Below are positions 10,390 through 18,367 of a DNA stretch of 64,000 bases, piece after piece; within the stretch, counting starts at the first letter, position 1; each line of letters opens with the position of its first letter. This DNA is from Desnuesiella massiliensis (GTDB taxonomy: Bacteria > Bacillota > Clostridia > Clostridiales > Clostridiaceae): the NCBI RefSeq assembly GCF_001403615.1, contig NZ_LN879454.1:630216-694215 (forward strand), in the 5' to 3' direction. A program made the position numbers and the translations under genes. A model generated the notes under the pieces. It saw only the letters and a list, made by a program, of their open reading frames with translations. It made no database searches and was not told where the DNA came from.

Positions 10390-11060
10390 GAATAGCTATA
10401 ATTGTTGAAACCTTAGTGGCTGAGATTGAGAGGTTTGGCGCAGAAAACATAGATATTCAAGTTTTTAAGAAATCATATTCTTCAATTAGAGAGAAGTTTC
10501 CATCTTTAACTGAAGAAGAAATATACACTGTAATTCAGATGGCCATAAGCTTATATAATTACAAAGTTCAAGAAAAAGTGGAATTAGTTATTACTGCGCC
10601 GAATAGTTTCAAATTGAAGGCACTCAAGACGAGCATAGTAGTGCATGATCTCATAAGTAGTGCACAGAAAAGTATCACCTTAACAGGTTATTCAATATCC
10701 GAATATTTTTCTGAGCTTTTAGAAATGCTCTTAGATAAAAGCCGTAAAGGTGTGTACATCAATTTATATGTTAATGATTTTGCCAGTAAACAGGAACAGC
10801 TTGATAAATTGGAGATATACAAAGGGAGATTTTTGAATATTTACGACTATAATAAAGGATCGGATAAAATGGCAGCACTTCATGCCAAAATATTAGTGGT
10901 TGATGGTCATAAGACTTTTATTTCGTCTTCAAACCTTTCCTATCATGGATTAGAAGGAAATATTGAAATGGGTGTGTTAATAAATTCTCATAAAAAAGCA
11001 AGTAATGTTGAAGAGCTGTTTAAACAGTTGAGAGCACAGAAGGTGTTTACCAAATTATAA
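10371..11060 (+). CDS. drmC: DISARM phospholipase D-like protein DrmC
   Basis: A 229-residue protein with one phospholipase D (HKD) motif, HAKILVVDG (near residue 170), followed by SSSNLS and EGNIEMG. PLD enzymes need two HKD motifs per active site, so one motif implies a homodimer. In DISARM, DrmC is a PLD-family protein reported to be partly dispensable. The first ATG overlaps drmB by 19 bases and no better start is evident. It is the last gene of the DISARM operon, since the next promoter lies directly after its stop. Confidence 0.82.
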   Translation: MRDGYIGIAIIVETLVAEIERFGAENIDIQVFKKSYSSIREKFPSLTEEEIYTVIQMAISLYNYKVQEKVELVITAPNSFKLKALKTSIVVHDLISSAQKSITLTGYSISEYFSELLEMLLDKSRKGVYINLYVNDFASKQEQLDKLEIYKGRFLNIYDYNKGSDKMAALHAKILVVDGHKTFISSSNLSYHGLEGNIEMGVLINSHKKASNVEELFKQLRAQKVFTKL

Positions 11061-11066
11061 GTTCAC

Positions 11067-11117
11067 AATCCGTTTTATTGGACACCTCTTGTGATAAAAT
11101 ACAATCATCAAGAGGTG
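11067..11117 (+). promoter_or_regulatory. Promoter of the mcr operon with shared 18-bp box and an inverted repeat over the -10
   Basis: The box AATCCGTTTTATTGGACA is at 11067-11084 and TAAAAT (-10) at 11095-11100. A perfect 9-bp inverted repeat CACCTCTTG (11083-11091) / CAAGAGGTG (11109-11117) straddles the -10 and probable start site. The box recurs with the same distance to the -10 at three other promoters in the window. A repressor dimer on the repeat would block transcription. The WYL protein at 15716 is the obvious candidate. Confidence 0.65.
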
Positions 11118-11178
11118 TTGAAGTATATGAAATTGTTTATTAAATAAACATCTATTACCATGTAGGAGGGGGGAGCAT

Positions 11179-12162
11179 ATGTCAGACATTAGTATACCTG
11201 TTGAATTCACATCAGATGAAAAGGGTTATTATGACAGGCAATGTCCAAATGATAAATGTGAATTTGTTTTTAAAATATATATGGAAGATTGGAAAGATAA
11301 AGTATCTGACGAACAAGTATTTTGTCCTATGTGTGGACATACCGCAACGTCCGATCAGTGGTATACTCATGAACAGATTGAGGCTATTGAGGAGATAGCT
11401 GCCAGTTACGCTCAGTCTTACATCAGCAATGAATTGGATAAGATATTTGGAAAAATGGCACGTAGTATGCGTGGGAATAAATATGTTCAAATAACTTATA
11501 AACCTGGCAAGAAGATATCCTTCGTGAATAATCCCATAGGACAAAGACCGGAATGGGAATTAGAGATAACTTGTGAAAAGTGTCAGACCCGATATAGTGT
11601 AATTGGAAGTGCTTATTTTTGTCCCTGCTGCGGACATAATGCCGTTGAGCGTGTTTTTAATGAATCTTTAGATACAGTCCAAAAGATGATTGAGTCTATT
11701 GAAGATATATACAGCACCTTCGAAAAAAGCTATGGCAAAGATAAAGCTGAATCGATGTGTCGATCAATGATAGAAGGTACGTTGGGAGATATTGTTTCAG
11801 CTTTCCAAAAGTATGCTGAAGAAATTTATAAGCAAATTATGCCAAATAAAAAAGTTCGAATTAACGACTTTCAAATAATTGAAAAAGGCAGCAATTTATT
11901 TAAAGAAGTTACCGGGAAAGGCTATGATTCATGGCTTTCTGAAGATGAAATTGCAGACATAAATATGTTATTTCAGCAAAGACACATAATTGAACACAAT
12001 AATGGATTGATCGATGAAAGATACATACAGAACTCAAGAGATATAACATACAGGGTAGGCCAACGAGTAATTATAAAAAATCAAGACGCAATGAGGTTGC
12101 TTAGATATGTTAGGAAACTATCTGATGGACTAAGCAAATTAGGGGGAATGCAGAATGGATAA
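11179..12162 (+). CDS. Zinc-ribbon protein preceding McrB, unknown function
   Basis: A 327-residue protein that I do not recognise as a named family. It has two zinc-ribbon-like cysteine sets: CPNDKC with CPMCGH (about residues 23-55), and CEKCQ with CPCCGHN (about 131-155). The C-terminal half is mostly helical and charged. It starts after a very strong AGGAGGGGGG and its end overlaps mcrB by 8 bases, so the two proteins are probably made together. The position suggests an accessory or DNA-sensing subunit of the McrBC complex. That role is inferred from context alone. Confidence 0.7.
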   Translation: MSDISIPVEFTSDEKGYYDRQCPNDKCEFVFKIYMEDWKDKVSDEQVFCPMCGHTATSDQWYTHEQIEAIEEIAASYAQSYISNELDKIFGKMARSMRGNKYVQITYKPGKKISFVNNPIGQRPEWELEITCEKCQTRYSVIGSAYFCPCCGHNAVERVFNESLDTVQKMIESIEDIYSTFEKSYGKDKAESMCRSMIEGTLGDIVSAFQKYAEEIYKQIMPNKKVRINDFQIIEKGSNLFKEVTGKGYDSWLSEDEIADINMLFQQRHIIEHNNGLIDERYIQNSRDITYRVGQRVIIKNQDAMRLLRYVRKLSDGLSKLGGMQNG

Positions 12163-14578
12163 AGAGTTGTTTTATAACTGGCTTAAGAGTTTCAAAAAAC
12201 TTGATTCGACTACAAGTAATGCAAGAACTTCTAACTGCCTGAGAATTGAAAAATTCTATGGTGATTTGGATAAAATATATAATTCCGATAGGTGTATTAG
12301 TCTTATAGAGCAGCTCACTTATACCACAACAGATAAAAAGCTTGGAGCAAAACCGAAGCACAACATTCCAATTGATGGAGATATTTATAACGGAACACAT
12401 ACATTAAAAGCTGCTTTGAAATTATATATAGAATTTAAAGATAACAAGATGATTGAGGAACTCAAGACGATACCTGATGTAGATCCTGACAAGCATGACG
12501 GATCATATGAGCTTGTAAGAGAAACTGTTGAATCCCTATCAACTATTCCATGGGAGCAGCTTGATATAAATGACCTTGATCTTCTTTATTTCATGGTAGT
12601 TGGCACTTGGAGAAGTGGTGTTGATGTGAAAAGACAAAAAATTAAAGACAGCCACTTGGATACAGTTGAAAAGGACAGGCTTTCTGCTATTTTAGAAAAA
12701 GTTAAGGAAAAAGCTGTTCAGCATAGCTATGAGAATATTGCAGAGGAAGGCAAAAATTTAGGATGGTCTATCGGAATGTTTGGCACTGGCTTTCATACAT
12801 TTGCCTCAAAAGCAGATAAAGAAAGTGCTCAAAGGTTCATTTCTCTTTGTGTTGAGCTGAAAGACATGGCTGACGATGAAGCAATGTTCGTAAAGGTAGA
12901 TGAGGCTATTAAGAAAGGTATAAAAGGGATGCAGAGTGCGGCGGCTTCTGTTATGCTGCACTGTTTGAAGCCGTATACGTTTCCTATTATGAATAGTGCT
13001 GTTAACGATACAGCATCACTTTTTCAGATAGAAGGAGTATCGTTAGTTAAGCCTAAAGAATTAGGGTACTATATTCAAAATTCAAGGCAGCTAAAAAAAT
13101 TCAGAGATGAAAAATGCATATTTAGAAATTATCGTGCTATGGATATGAAATTGTCTGTCTATGGTAGAAGTAAGGATATTGTAGAAGAAGAATCAGTTAA
13201 TGATACGACTATTACACAGGATGACAAGATAAATATTTGGAAAATATCTCATGGGAACGATGGCAGTTTTTCTGAAGAAGAGAGAGAAAAGTATTTTGAT
13301 CAGGGAATAATTACTGTACATAGAGATACGGGAAGAGGTCAAGGAAACGAGTTCGAGAATGGTATAAAAATCGGGGATTATTTTTATTTGTGTTACGGAA
13401 ATAGTGGCATAAAACTACTTGGGAAAATTACATCAGAAGCTGTACAACTGGCAAGCAAGACTCAGGGATGGCTCTATAGAAATTATGAAGTAGTAGCTTA
13501 TTCAAAGATTCCGGATTACCAATATTCAGCAGCTCAAAAGGGGTGGACTCCAAATTACAATTCCACTGCTTGGCGTGTACCAAGAAATGATTATGCTGAA
13601 TTTGAAAAAAACATCCTATTGCCCTGCTTTGATAAGAAAGTTCAAGACTTGATTTCTGACGAAAAAGCTACTCAACCTGATATTAAAGAAGACGAGCCTT
13701 CAGGTCCAAAGGGTTCATTAGAATTGTACACCAAGGAAGACTTTTTAAATGAGGTATTTATTTCAGAACAGCAATATGATGAAATATCGATACTTCTGAA
13801 TAGAAAGAAAAACATCATCTTGCAAGGAGCACCTGGTGTCGGAAAGACCTTTGCTGCCAAAAGGCTGGCTTATTCACTGATGGGATCTGTTGATGATTCA
13901 AGAATAGAAATGGTTCAGTTCCATCAAAACTATTCCTATGAAGACTTTGTTATGGGATTCAGGCCGGTTGAAGGTGGAGGCTTTGAACTTAGGAATGGTA
14001 TTTTTCATCAGTTTTGTATAAAGGCTGCCAATGACCCTAATCGGGACTATTACTTTATCATTGATGAGATAAATAGAGGGAATCTAAGTAAAATTTTCGG
14101 TGAGCTTCTAATGCTTATTGAAAATGATAAACGTGGTTCAAAATTTGCAGTTCCTCTTACATACAAACCGGATAGCCGTTTTTATGTACCGCAGAACATA
14201 TTTATTATCGGTATGATGAATACTGCCGACCGTTCTTTGGCGATGATTGATTATGCCCTTAGAAGAAGATTCTGCTTTGTTGAGATTGAGCCGGCTTTTA
14301 ATACACAATCATTTAGAAAGCATTTGGCGGACAATGGAATTCATGTGGACTTAATAGAAAAGATTATCAGCAGGTTAATGTATTTGAATAGCCAAATTGC
14401 ATCCGACAGTAATTTAGGTAGAGGGTTTAGAATTGGACACAGTTACTTCTGTAATCCTTCCACAGATGAGAACTGGTATCAGAGTGTTATTGAGTATGAA
14501 ATCAATCCGCTTATCGAGGAATACTGGTTCGACAACGAAGAGAAGGCACAGGAGTACATGGATTATTTGCTGGGGTGA
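12155..14578 (+). CDS. mcrB: McrB-type GTPase of modification-dependent (type IV) restriction, with EVE-like domain
   Basis: An 807-residue protein. The N-terminal part (about 1-340) is helical and resembles N-termini of long McrB-like proteins. Residues about 355-480 look like an EVE/YTH-type fold (INIWKISHGNDGSF, ending with WRVPRND), which reads modified bases. The C-terminal AAA+ GTPase has Walker A GAPGVGKT (near 558), Walker B IIDEINRGNLSKIFGE (near 634) and the McrB signature MNTADRSLAMID (near 687). McrB hexamers recognise modified cytosine DNA and drive McrC to cut it. The start overlaps the zinc-ribbon gene and mcrC follows 5 bases after its stop. Confidence 0.9.
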   Translation: MDKELFYNWLKSFKKLDSTTSNARTSNCLRIEKFYGDLDKIYNSDRCISLIEQLTYTTTDKKLGAKPKHNIPIDGDIYNGTHTLKAALKLYIEFKDNKMIEELKTIPDVDPDKHDGSYELVRETVESLSTIPWEQLDINDLDLLYFMVVGTWRSGVDVKRQKIKDSHLDTVEKDRLSAILEKVKEKAVQHSYENIAEEGKNLGWSIGMFGTGFHTFASKADKESAQRFISLCVELKDMADDEAMFVKVDEAIKKGIKGMQSAAASVMLHCLKPYTFPIMNSAVNDTASLFQIEGVSLVKPKELGYYIQNSRQLKKFRDEKCIFRNYRAMDMKLSVYGRSKDIVEEESVNDTTITQDDKINIWKISHGNDGSFSEEEREKYFDQGIITVHRDTGRGQGNEFENGIKIGDYFYLCYGNSGIKLLGKITSEAVQLASKTQGWLYRNYEVVAYSKIPDYQYSAAQKGWTPNYNSTAWRVPRNDYAEFEKNILLPCFDKKVQDLISDEKATQPDIKEDEPSGPKGSLELYTKEDFLNEVFISEQQYDEISILLNRKKNIILQGAPGVGKTFAAKRLAYSLMGSVDDSRIEMVQFHQNYSYEDFVMGFRPVEGGGFELRNGIFHQFCIKAANDPNRDYYFIIDEINRGNLSKIFGELLMLIENDKRGSKFAVPLTYKPDSRFYVPQNIFIIGMMNTADRSLAMIDYALRRRFCFVEIEPAFNTQSFRKHLADNGIHVDLIEKIISRLMYLNSQIASDSNLGRGFRIGHSYFCNPSTDENWYQSVIEYEINPLIEEYWFDNEEKAQEYMDYLLG

Positions 14579-14583
14579 TATGA

Positions 14584-15621
14584 ATGGCAAACGAGATACC
14601 GATTCGTAATATATACTACATGCTCAGTTATGCTTATGATGTCTTAAAGAAAGGGGACAATGTCAATTTATCGAATGAAGAATTTGATAACATCTATGAT
14701 CTCTTCGGAAAGATTCTCGTAACTGGATTGAGTCTTCTTATTAAACGTGGTTTTAACAGAGAATATATCTGTGTGTCTGATGAGTTGCCTGTGCTTAGGG
14801 GTAAAATAGCCGTAAATGATACTTTGAAAAGACAGACCTTTATTCTTGGTAAGCTTAGCTGTGAATATGATGAGCTTTCACCGAATGTATTGTTTAATCA
14901 GATCATAAAGGCATCAATCATTACCCTTATTAACTATAAAGAGCTGGATAAGCAGGTAAAAGACCAGCTTATCCATATTAACAGATATTTTCAGGGAATA
15001 GATGTTATAAGGCTTCAGAAATCACATTTTTCAGGCATCAGATATCATCGGAATAACCGCTTTTATAAGTTAATTATTGATATTTGCGAGCTTATATATG
15101 ATGAAGTACTTGTTACATCTCAAAAGGGTGAAACGATCTTTAAAGATTTCATTAGAGATAGTAGAATGGCTGCTCTGTATGAGAAGTTTATACTTAATTT
15201 TTATAAAAAGGAATTATCATCGATACAAGTCTATTCCCCTATCTTTCAATGGGAAAAGGATACTGACTTTGAACACATTGGGGAAAGCTTTCTGCCGGTG
15301 ATGAGAACTGATATCGTACTGCAAAATGAGAAAAGTCAGTTAATCATTGATGCAAAGTATTATACGAATGCATTACAAATTCGCAATGTAGGAGATACTA
15401 AAAAGCTTATATCAGGAAACCTGTACCAGATCTACACATACATAAATAACAGCACCTTTACCGGAGAGAAAGCTGGGATGCTGATTTACCCTGTTGTAGA
15501 TACTGAGCTTGACTTTGTTTACAGTATTCAGGGCAAAAAGATATATGTGAAGACTTTGAACCTTAATACAAGGTGGGAAAATATATATGGACGATTAAAA
15601 GAAATAGCTGCAGTAATATAA
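14584..15621 (+). CDS. mcrC: McrC nuclease subunit
   Basis: A 345-residue protein with the typical McrC opening IPIRNIYYMLSYAYDVL and a C-terminal PD-(D/E)XK nuclease core, MRTDIVLQ followed by LIIDAKYY (about residues 239-260), which gives the catalytic D...DxK. McrC is stimulated by the McrB GTPase and makes the double-strand cut between distant modified sites. It lies 5 bases downstream of mcrB and ends just before the promoter of the WYL regulator. Confidence 0.9.
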   Translation: MANEIPIRNIYYMLSYAYDVLKKGDNVNLSNEEFDNIYDLFGKILVTGLSLLIKRGFNREYICVSDELPVLRGKIAVNDTLKRQTFILGKLSCEYDELSPNVLFNQIIKASIITLINYKELDKQVKDQLIHINRYFQGIDVIRLQKSHFSGIRYHRNNRFYKLIIDICELIYDEVLVTSQKGETIFKDFIRDSRMAALYEKFILNFYKKELSSIQVYSPIFQWEKDTDFEHIGESFLPVMRTDIVLQNEKSQLIIDAKYYTNALQIRNVGDTKKLISGNLYQIYTYINNSTFTGEKAGMLIYPVVDTELDFVYSIQGKKIYVKTLNLNTRWENIYGRLKEIAAVI

Positions 15622-15626
15622 AACAC

Positions 15627-15676
15627 AATCCGTTTTATTGGACACCTCTTGTGATATTATGGTATCATTGGAGGTG
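15627..15676 (+). promoter_or_regulatory. Promoter and symmetric operator of the WYL regulator gene
   Basis: The same box as before mcr (AATCCGTTTTATTGGACA, 15627-15644) lies 10 bases ahead of TATTAT (-10, 15655-15660). A symmetric dyad is centred on the -10: CACCTC (15643-15648), TGATA (15652-15656), then TATCA (15663-15667), GAGGTG (15671-15676), with 3-base gaps on both sides. This fits an autoregulated repressor gene. Confidence 0.65.
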
Positions 15677-15715
15677 TAATTATTTGGAATGATCTTGAAA
15701 TAACAGGGGTGCATT

Positions 15716-16702
15716 ATGGCAAAAAGTTCTAATCAGAAGTTGAAAATTCTATACTTAATGAAAATGCTTCTTGAAAAAACGGATGAAGAAAATACAATGA
15801 CAGTAAATGATATAATAGCGGAACTTGAATGCTACGGCATTACTGCTGAGCGAAAATCAATTTATGATGATATCGAAGCTTTGCGTCATTATGGAATTGA
15901 TATTGCTACTCGAAAAAGTAAAACTACGGATTATTTTGTAGCAAGCCGTGTCTTTGAATTACCGGAATTAAAGCTATTGGTTGATGCTGTTCAATGTTCG
16001 AAATTTATTACATATAAAAAGAGTCATGAACTTATAAAAAAGATAGAGAGCCTGGCAAGCTTTCATCAAGCTGCGTTGCTTCATCGCCAAGTTTATGTGG
16101 CAAACAGGGTTAAGGCTATTAATGAAAACATTTATTATAATGTGGACAGGCTTCATGTCGCAATTGCAGAAAATAGGCAGGTATCTTTTAAGTATTTTGA
16201 CTACGATATTAAAAAAGAAAAGAAATATCGAAAGGATGGAGACCTTTATTTTGTTAGTCCTTATGCTTTGTCCTGGGATGATGAGAATTATTATCTCATT
16301 ACTTTCTCGGGAAAATATAATGACTTTACCCATTATCGAGTTGACAGGATGACGAATATTGAAATCATAGATCAGCCAAGAGCGATACTGCCGGACAATG
16401 AGCAATTTAACATTGCTGACTATTCAAAAAAAGTATTCAATATGTTCGGAGGAGAAGAAGAGACGGTAAAATTAAAGTTTGACAATTCACTTGTTAATGC
16501 GGTCATCGATCGTTTTGGAAAGGATGTTACTTTAGACAAAGCTGACGACAAAAGCTTTTCAGTAAGGATAAACGTTGCAATTAGTTCCACCTTTTTTGCA
16601 TGGCTAGCACAGTTTGGAAATAAAGTGAAGATATTATCTCCGGAGAGCGTTATTGAAAAATACAAAAACTCTATTCAGGAGATTTTAGAACAATACAAAT
16701 AA
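15716..16702 (+). CDS. WYL-domain transcriptional regulator
   Basis: A 328-residue protein with an N-terminal winged helix-turn-helix (ERKSIYDDIEALRHYGI, about residues 42-58). The central WYL domain (about 140-230) includes VSFKYFDYD, FVSPYALSWDDENYYLI and YRVDRM, and a C-terminal WCX-like extension follows. WYL proteins of the BrxR/CapW type repress defence operons and are thought to respond to nucleic acid ligands. Here the gene lies directly after mcrC, and both its promoter and the mcr promoter carry palindromes over the -10. It is therefore the best candidate controller of the mcr operon and of itself. The protein family is clear from sequence. The target sites are inferred. Confidence 0.88.
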   Translation: MAKSSNQKLKILYLMKMLLEKTDEENTMTVNDIIAELECYGITAERKSIYDDIEALRHYGIDIATRKSKTTDYFVASRVFELPELKLLVDAVQCSKFITYKKSHELIKKIESLASFHQAALLHRQVYVANRVKAINENIYYNVDRLHVAIAENRQVSFKYFDYDIKKEKKYRKDGDLYFVSPYALSWDDENYYLITFSGKYNDFTHYRVDRMTNIEIIDQPRAILPDNEQFNIADYSKKVFNMFGGEEETVKLKFDNSLVNAVIDRFGKDVTLDKADDKSFSVRINVAISSTFFAWLAQFGNKVKILSPESVIEKYKNSIQEILEQYK

Positions 16703-16770
16703 GAGGGTGGAATGTGACCATATAGTAAATAGTTGTGTTTACCAATGGACTGTTTTTATTTCAAAAACTT

Positions 16771-16793
16771 CCCTGTATGTTTATTACAGGGGG
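16771..16793 (+). promoter_or_regulatory. Hairpin overlapping the ribosome site of the XRE gene
   Basis: CCCTGTA (16771-16777) pairs with TACAGGG (16785-16791), and the second arm contains most of the AGGGGG ribosome site for the ATG at 16801. Folding would hide the ribosome site and lower translation. Confidence 0.4.
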
Positions 16794-16800
16794 TTGAGAC

Positions 16801-17130
16801 ATGGACTATAAGGCTATCGGAGAAAGAATAAAACAGGAACGAAACAAAATGGGACTTACACAGTTTCAACTTGCTGAAAAAGTTGATATATCTCCACAAT
16901 ACGAGGGCAAGATAGAGCGAGGAGAAAAGCGATTTTCATTCGAGACTTTTTTAAATCTGTCGATTGCTTTAAATACAACTCTTGATTATCTTGCGTTCGG
17001 ACATAGAGATAGTGCTAAAAGTCCTGAAAGGTTAGAAATGGAGCTATTAGCCAATAAATTATCGGAAGGGCAAATAAGTTTGCTGAACGATATTATTCGA
17101 GCCATGTTAGTTCACAAAAACAGAGATTAA
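16801..17130 (+). CDS. Small XRE-family DNA-binding protein
   Basis: This 109-residue protein is nearly all helix-turn-helix. GERIKQERNKMGLTQFQLAE and VDISPQYEGKIERGEKRFS (about residues 7-48) form a Cro/C1-type domain, followed by a short helical tail. Such proteins usually repress nearby promoters. It is transcribed alone, with a terminator right after it. The ribosome site is partly buried in a hairpin. Targets are unknown. Confidence 0.8.
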   Translation: MDYKAIGERIKQERNKMGLTQFQLAEKVDISPQYEGKIERGEKRFSFETFLNLSIALNTTLDYLAFGHRDSAKSPERLEMELLANKLSEGQISLLNDIIRAMLVHKNRD

Positions 17131-17180
17131 AATAGGGGTAGAACACACAACGGTAGGTAGTCTACCCTTATTTTATATAT
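17131..17180 (+). terminator. Rho-independent terminator after the XRE gene
   Basis: AATAGGGGTAGA (17131-17142) pairs with TCTACCCTTATT (17161-17172) with one G-U or mismatch position, followed by a T-rich run. It starts immediately after the XRE stop codon. Confidence 0.65.
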
Positions 17181-17350
17181 ACTATGTGCACTATCAGTAA
17201 TGATTAATATTTACTCAAAGGGAATTTAAGTATAAAATATAAAGTAAATAAATGCTAATACCTGTAAAAAGTTATTGGAATGTTTCTGATAAATAAAGTA
17301 AAATATTGTAAATGAATAGGGGAAATAGGTAAGTGAGGTGGTTATTTTAT

Positions 17351-18031
17351 ATGAGGAATGCTTTATATAGGAATATTCCTATTTATATAGGTCTAGGGGG
17401 ACTGTTAATAAGTTTTATTGTTTGCTTTGTTTATTACAGCATACAACCAACCTTCTATAATTATTTTTGGATAAGTGTTATTGTATTTTCAACTGTTATT
17501 AGTGTATTCTGCGGCCGGTGGATAAAAAACATTATATATTATGCCTATAAAGACCCACTCACGGATCTTTATAACCGTAGATACCTCTATGAAAAGTTAG
17601 AATCAGAGCTGAAAAGACTGAATCGTTCAAAAACGGCACTTTCATTAGTCATAATTGATATTGACCATTTTAAAAGAGTAAATGATAAATACGGGCACTT
17701 AGCTGGGGACAAGCTTCTCACACGGGTTTCAGAAGTTTTCAAAGCAAATTCCAGGGAAATTGATACTATTGCACGATGGGGAGGCGAAGAGTTTGCCATT
17801 ATCCTTCCTGACACAGATAATCAAGGTGCATTAAAATATGCGGAGAGGCTAAGGAAGGCAATAGAGAAATCCGAAAAATGTTTTGGTGCTACTGTGTGTA
17901 TTGGAGTAGCAACAACTGATAAACCAATTGCTATAGATATTTTATTTGCAGAAGCAGATAAGGCACTATTTCAAGCAAAATCAGTTAGGAATAAGGTTGT
18001 AGGAGCAAATTTTCCATTATGTGAAATTTAA
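17351..18031 (+). CDS. Membrane-anchored diguanylate cyclase (GGDEF)
   Basis: A 226-residue protein with two N-terminal membrane helices (about residues 9-30 and 38-55) and one GGDEF domain. The active site is intact (RWGGEEF, near residue 140), and an RxxD inhibitory site (REID) sits five residues before it, so product inhibition is expected. The substrate-binding DPLTDLYNRRYL is present. It should make cyclic di-GMP from two GTP at the membrane. The ATG at 17351 is chosen over the GTG at 17333 because GAGGTGG lies 8 bases before it. A cyclase is unusual next to a restriction system and may be cargo. Confidence 0.85.
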   Translation: MRNALYRNIPIYIGLGGLLISFIVCFVYYSIQPTFYNYFWISVIVFSTVISVFCGRWIKNIIYYAYKDPLTDLYNRRYLYEKLESELKRLNRSKTALSLVIIDIDHFKRVNDKYGHLAGDKLLTRVSEVFKANSREIDTIARWGGEEFAIILPDTDNQGALKYAERLRKAIEKSEKCFGATVCIGVATTDKPIAIDILFAEADKALFQAKSVRNKVVGANFPLCEI

Positions 18032-18067
18032 AATCATATAAATTAACATAGATGGGGGGATTAGGTT

Positions 18068-18196
18068 TTGCATTATGAGGAAACCATGCAGTTATTGGAA
18101 GCACTAAAACAACACCCTGTTCAAGGTACACTTATCATTCTGTTAATAATTGTGCTTCTTGCATTCTTGATTTATCTTGATAAAAAGAAAAGATAG
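18068..18196 (+). CDS. Single-membrane-helix microprotein, 42 residues, TTG start
   Basis: An open frame from TTG at 18068, preceded by GGGGGG about 10 bases upstream, encodes 42 residues. A short polar head (residues 1-18) is followed by one strongly hydrophobic helix (GTLIILLIIVLLAFLIYL) and a basic KKKR tail. A clean terminator follows at once. The composition is that of a small membrane or holin-like protein. Function is unknown. An internal ATG at 18086 is an alternative start. Confidence 0.5.
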   Translation: MHYEETMQLLEALKQHPVQGTLIILLIIVLLAFLIYLDKKKR

Positions 18197-18207
18197 TTTT
18201 TCAATGA

Positions 18208-18235
18208 GAAAGAGAGGGCATCCCTCTCTCTTTTG
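18208..18235 (+). terminator. Rho-independent terminator
   Basis: AAAGAGAGGG pairs with CCCTCTCTCTT across a CAT loop (about 18209-18231), followed by TTTT. It ends the transcript of the cyclase and microprotein. Confidence 0.75.
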
Positions 18236-18308
18236 CTATAACAGAAGTTTTCTGTGCAGGCTTAGCAGCTTATTGATATTGTTAAAACAGAATAGAATAT
18301 AAATTTAC

Positions 18309-18342
18309 TGTCCGTTTTATTGTACATATTATTTGATATAAT
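18309..18342 (+). promoter_or_regulatory. Third copy of the shared promoter box, before the DUF4139 gene
   Basis: The box TGTCCGTTTTATTGTACA (18309-18326) stands 10 bases ahead of a perfect TATAAT (18337-18342), the same geometry as at 11067 and 15627. The TGTCC...GTACA ends form an imperfect inverted repeat with an 8-base centre. No second palindrome over the -10 is seen here. Confidence 0.6.
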
Positions 18343-18367
18343 TTGTTATAAAGGAAGGTGTTGGATC

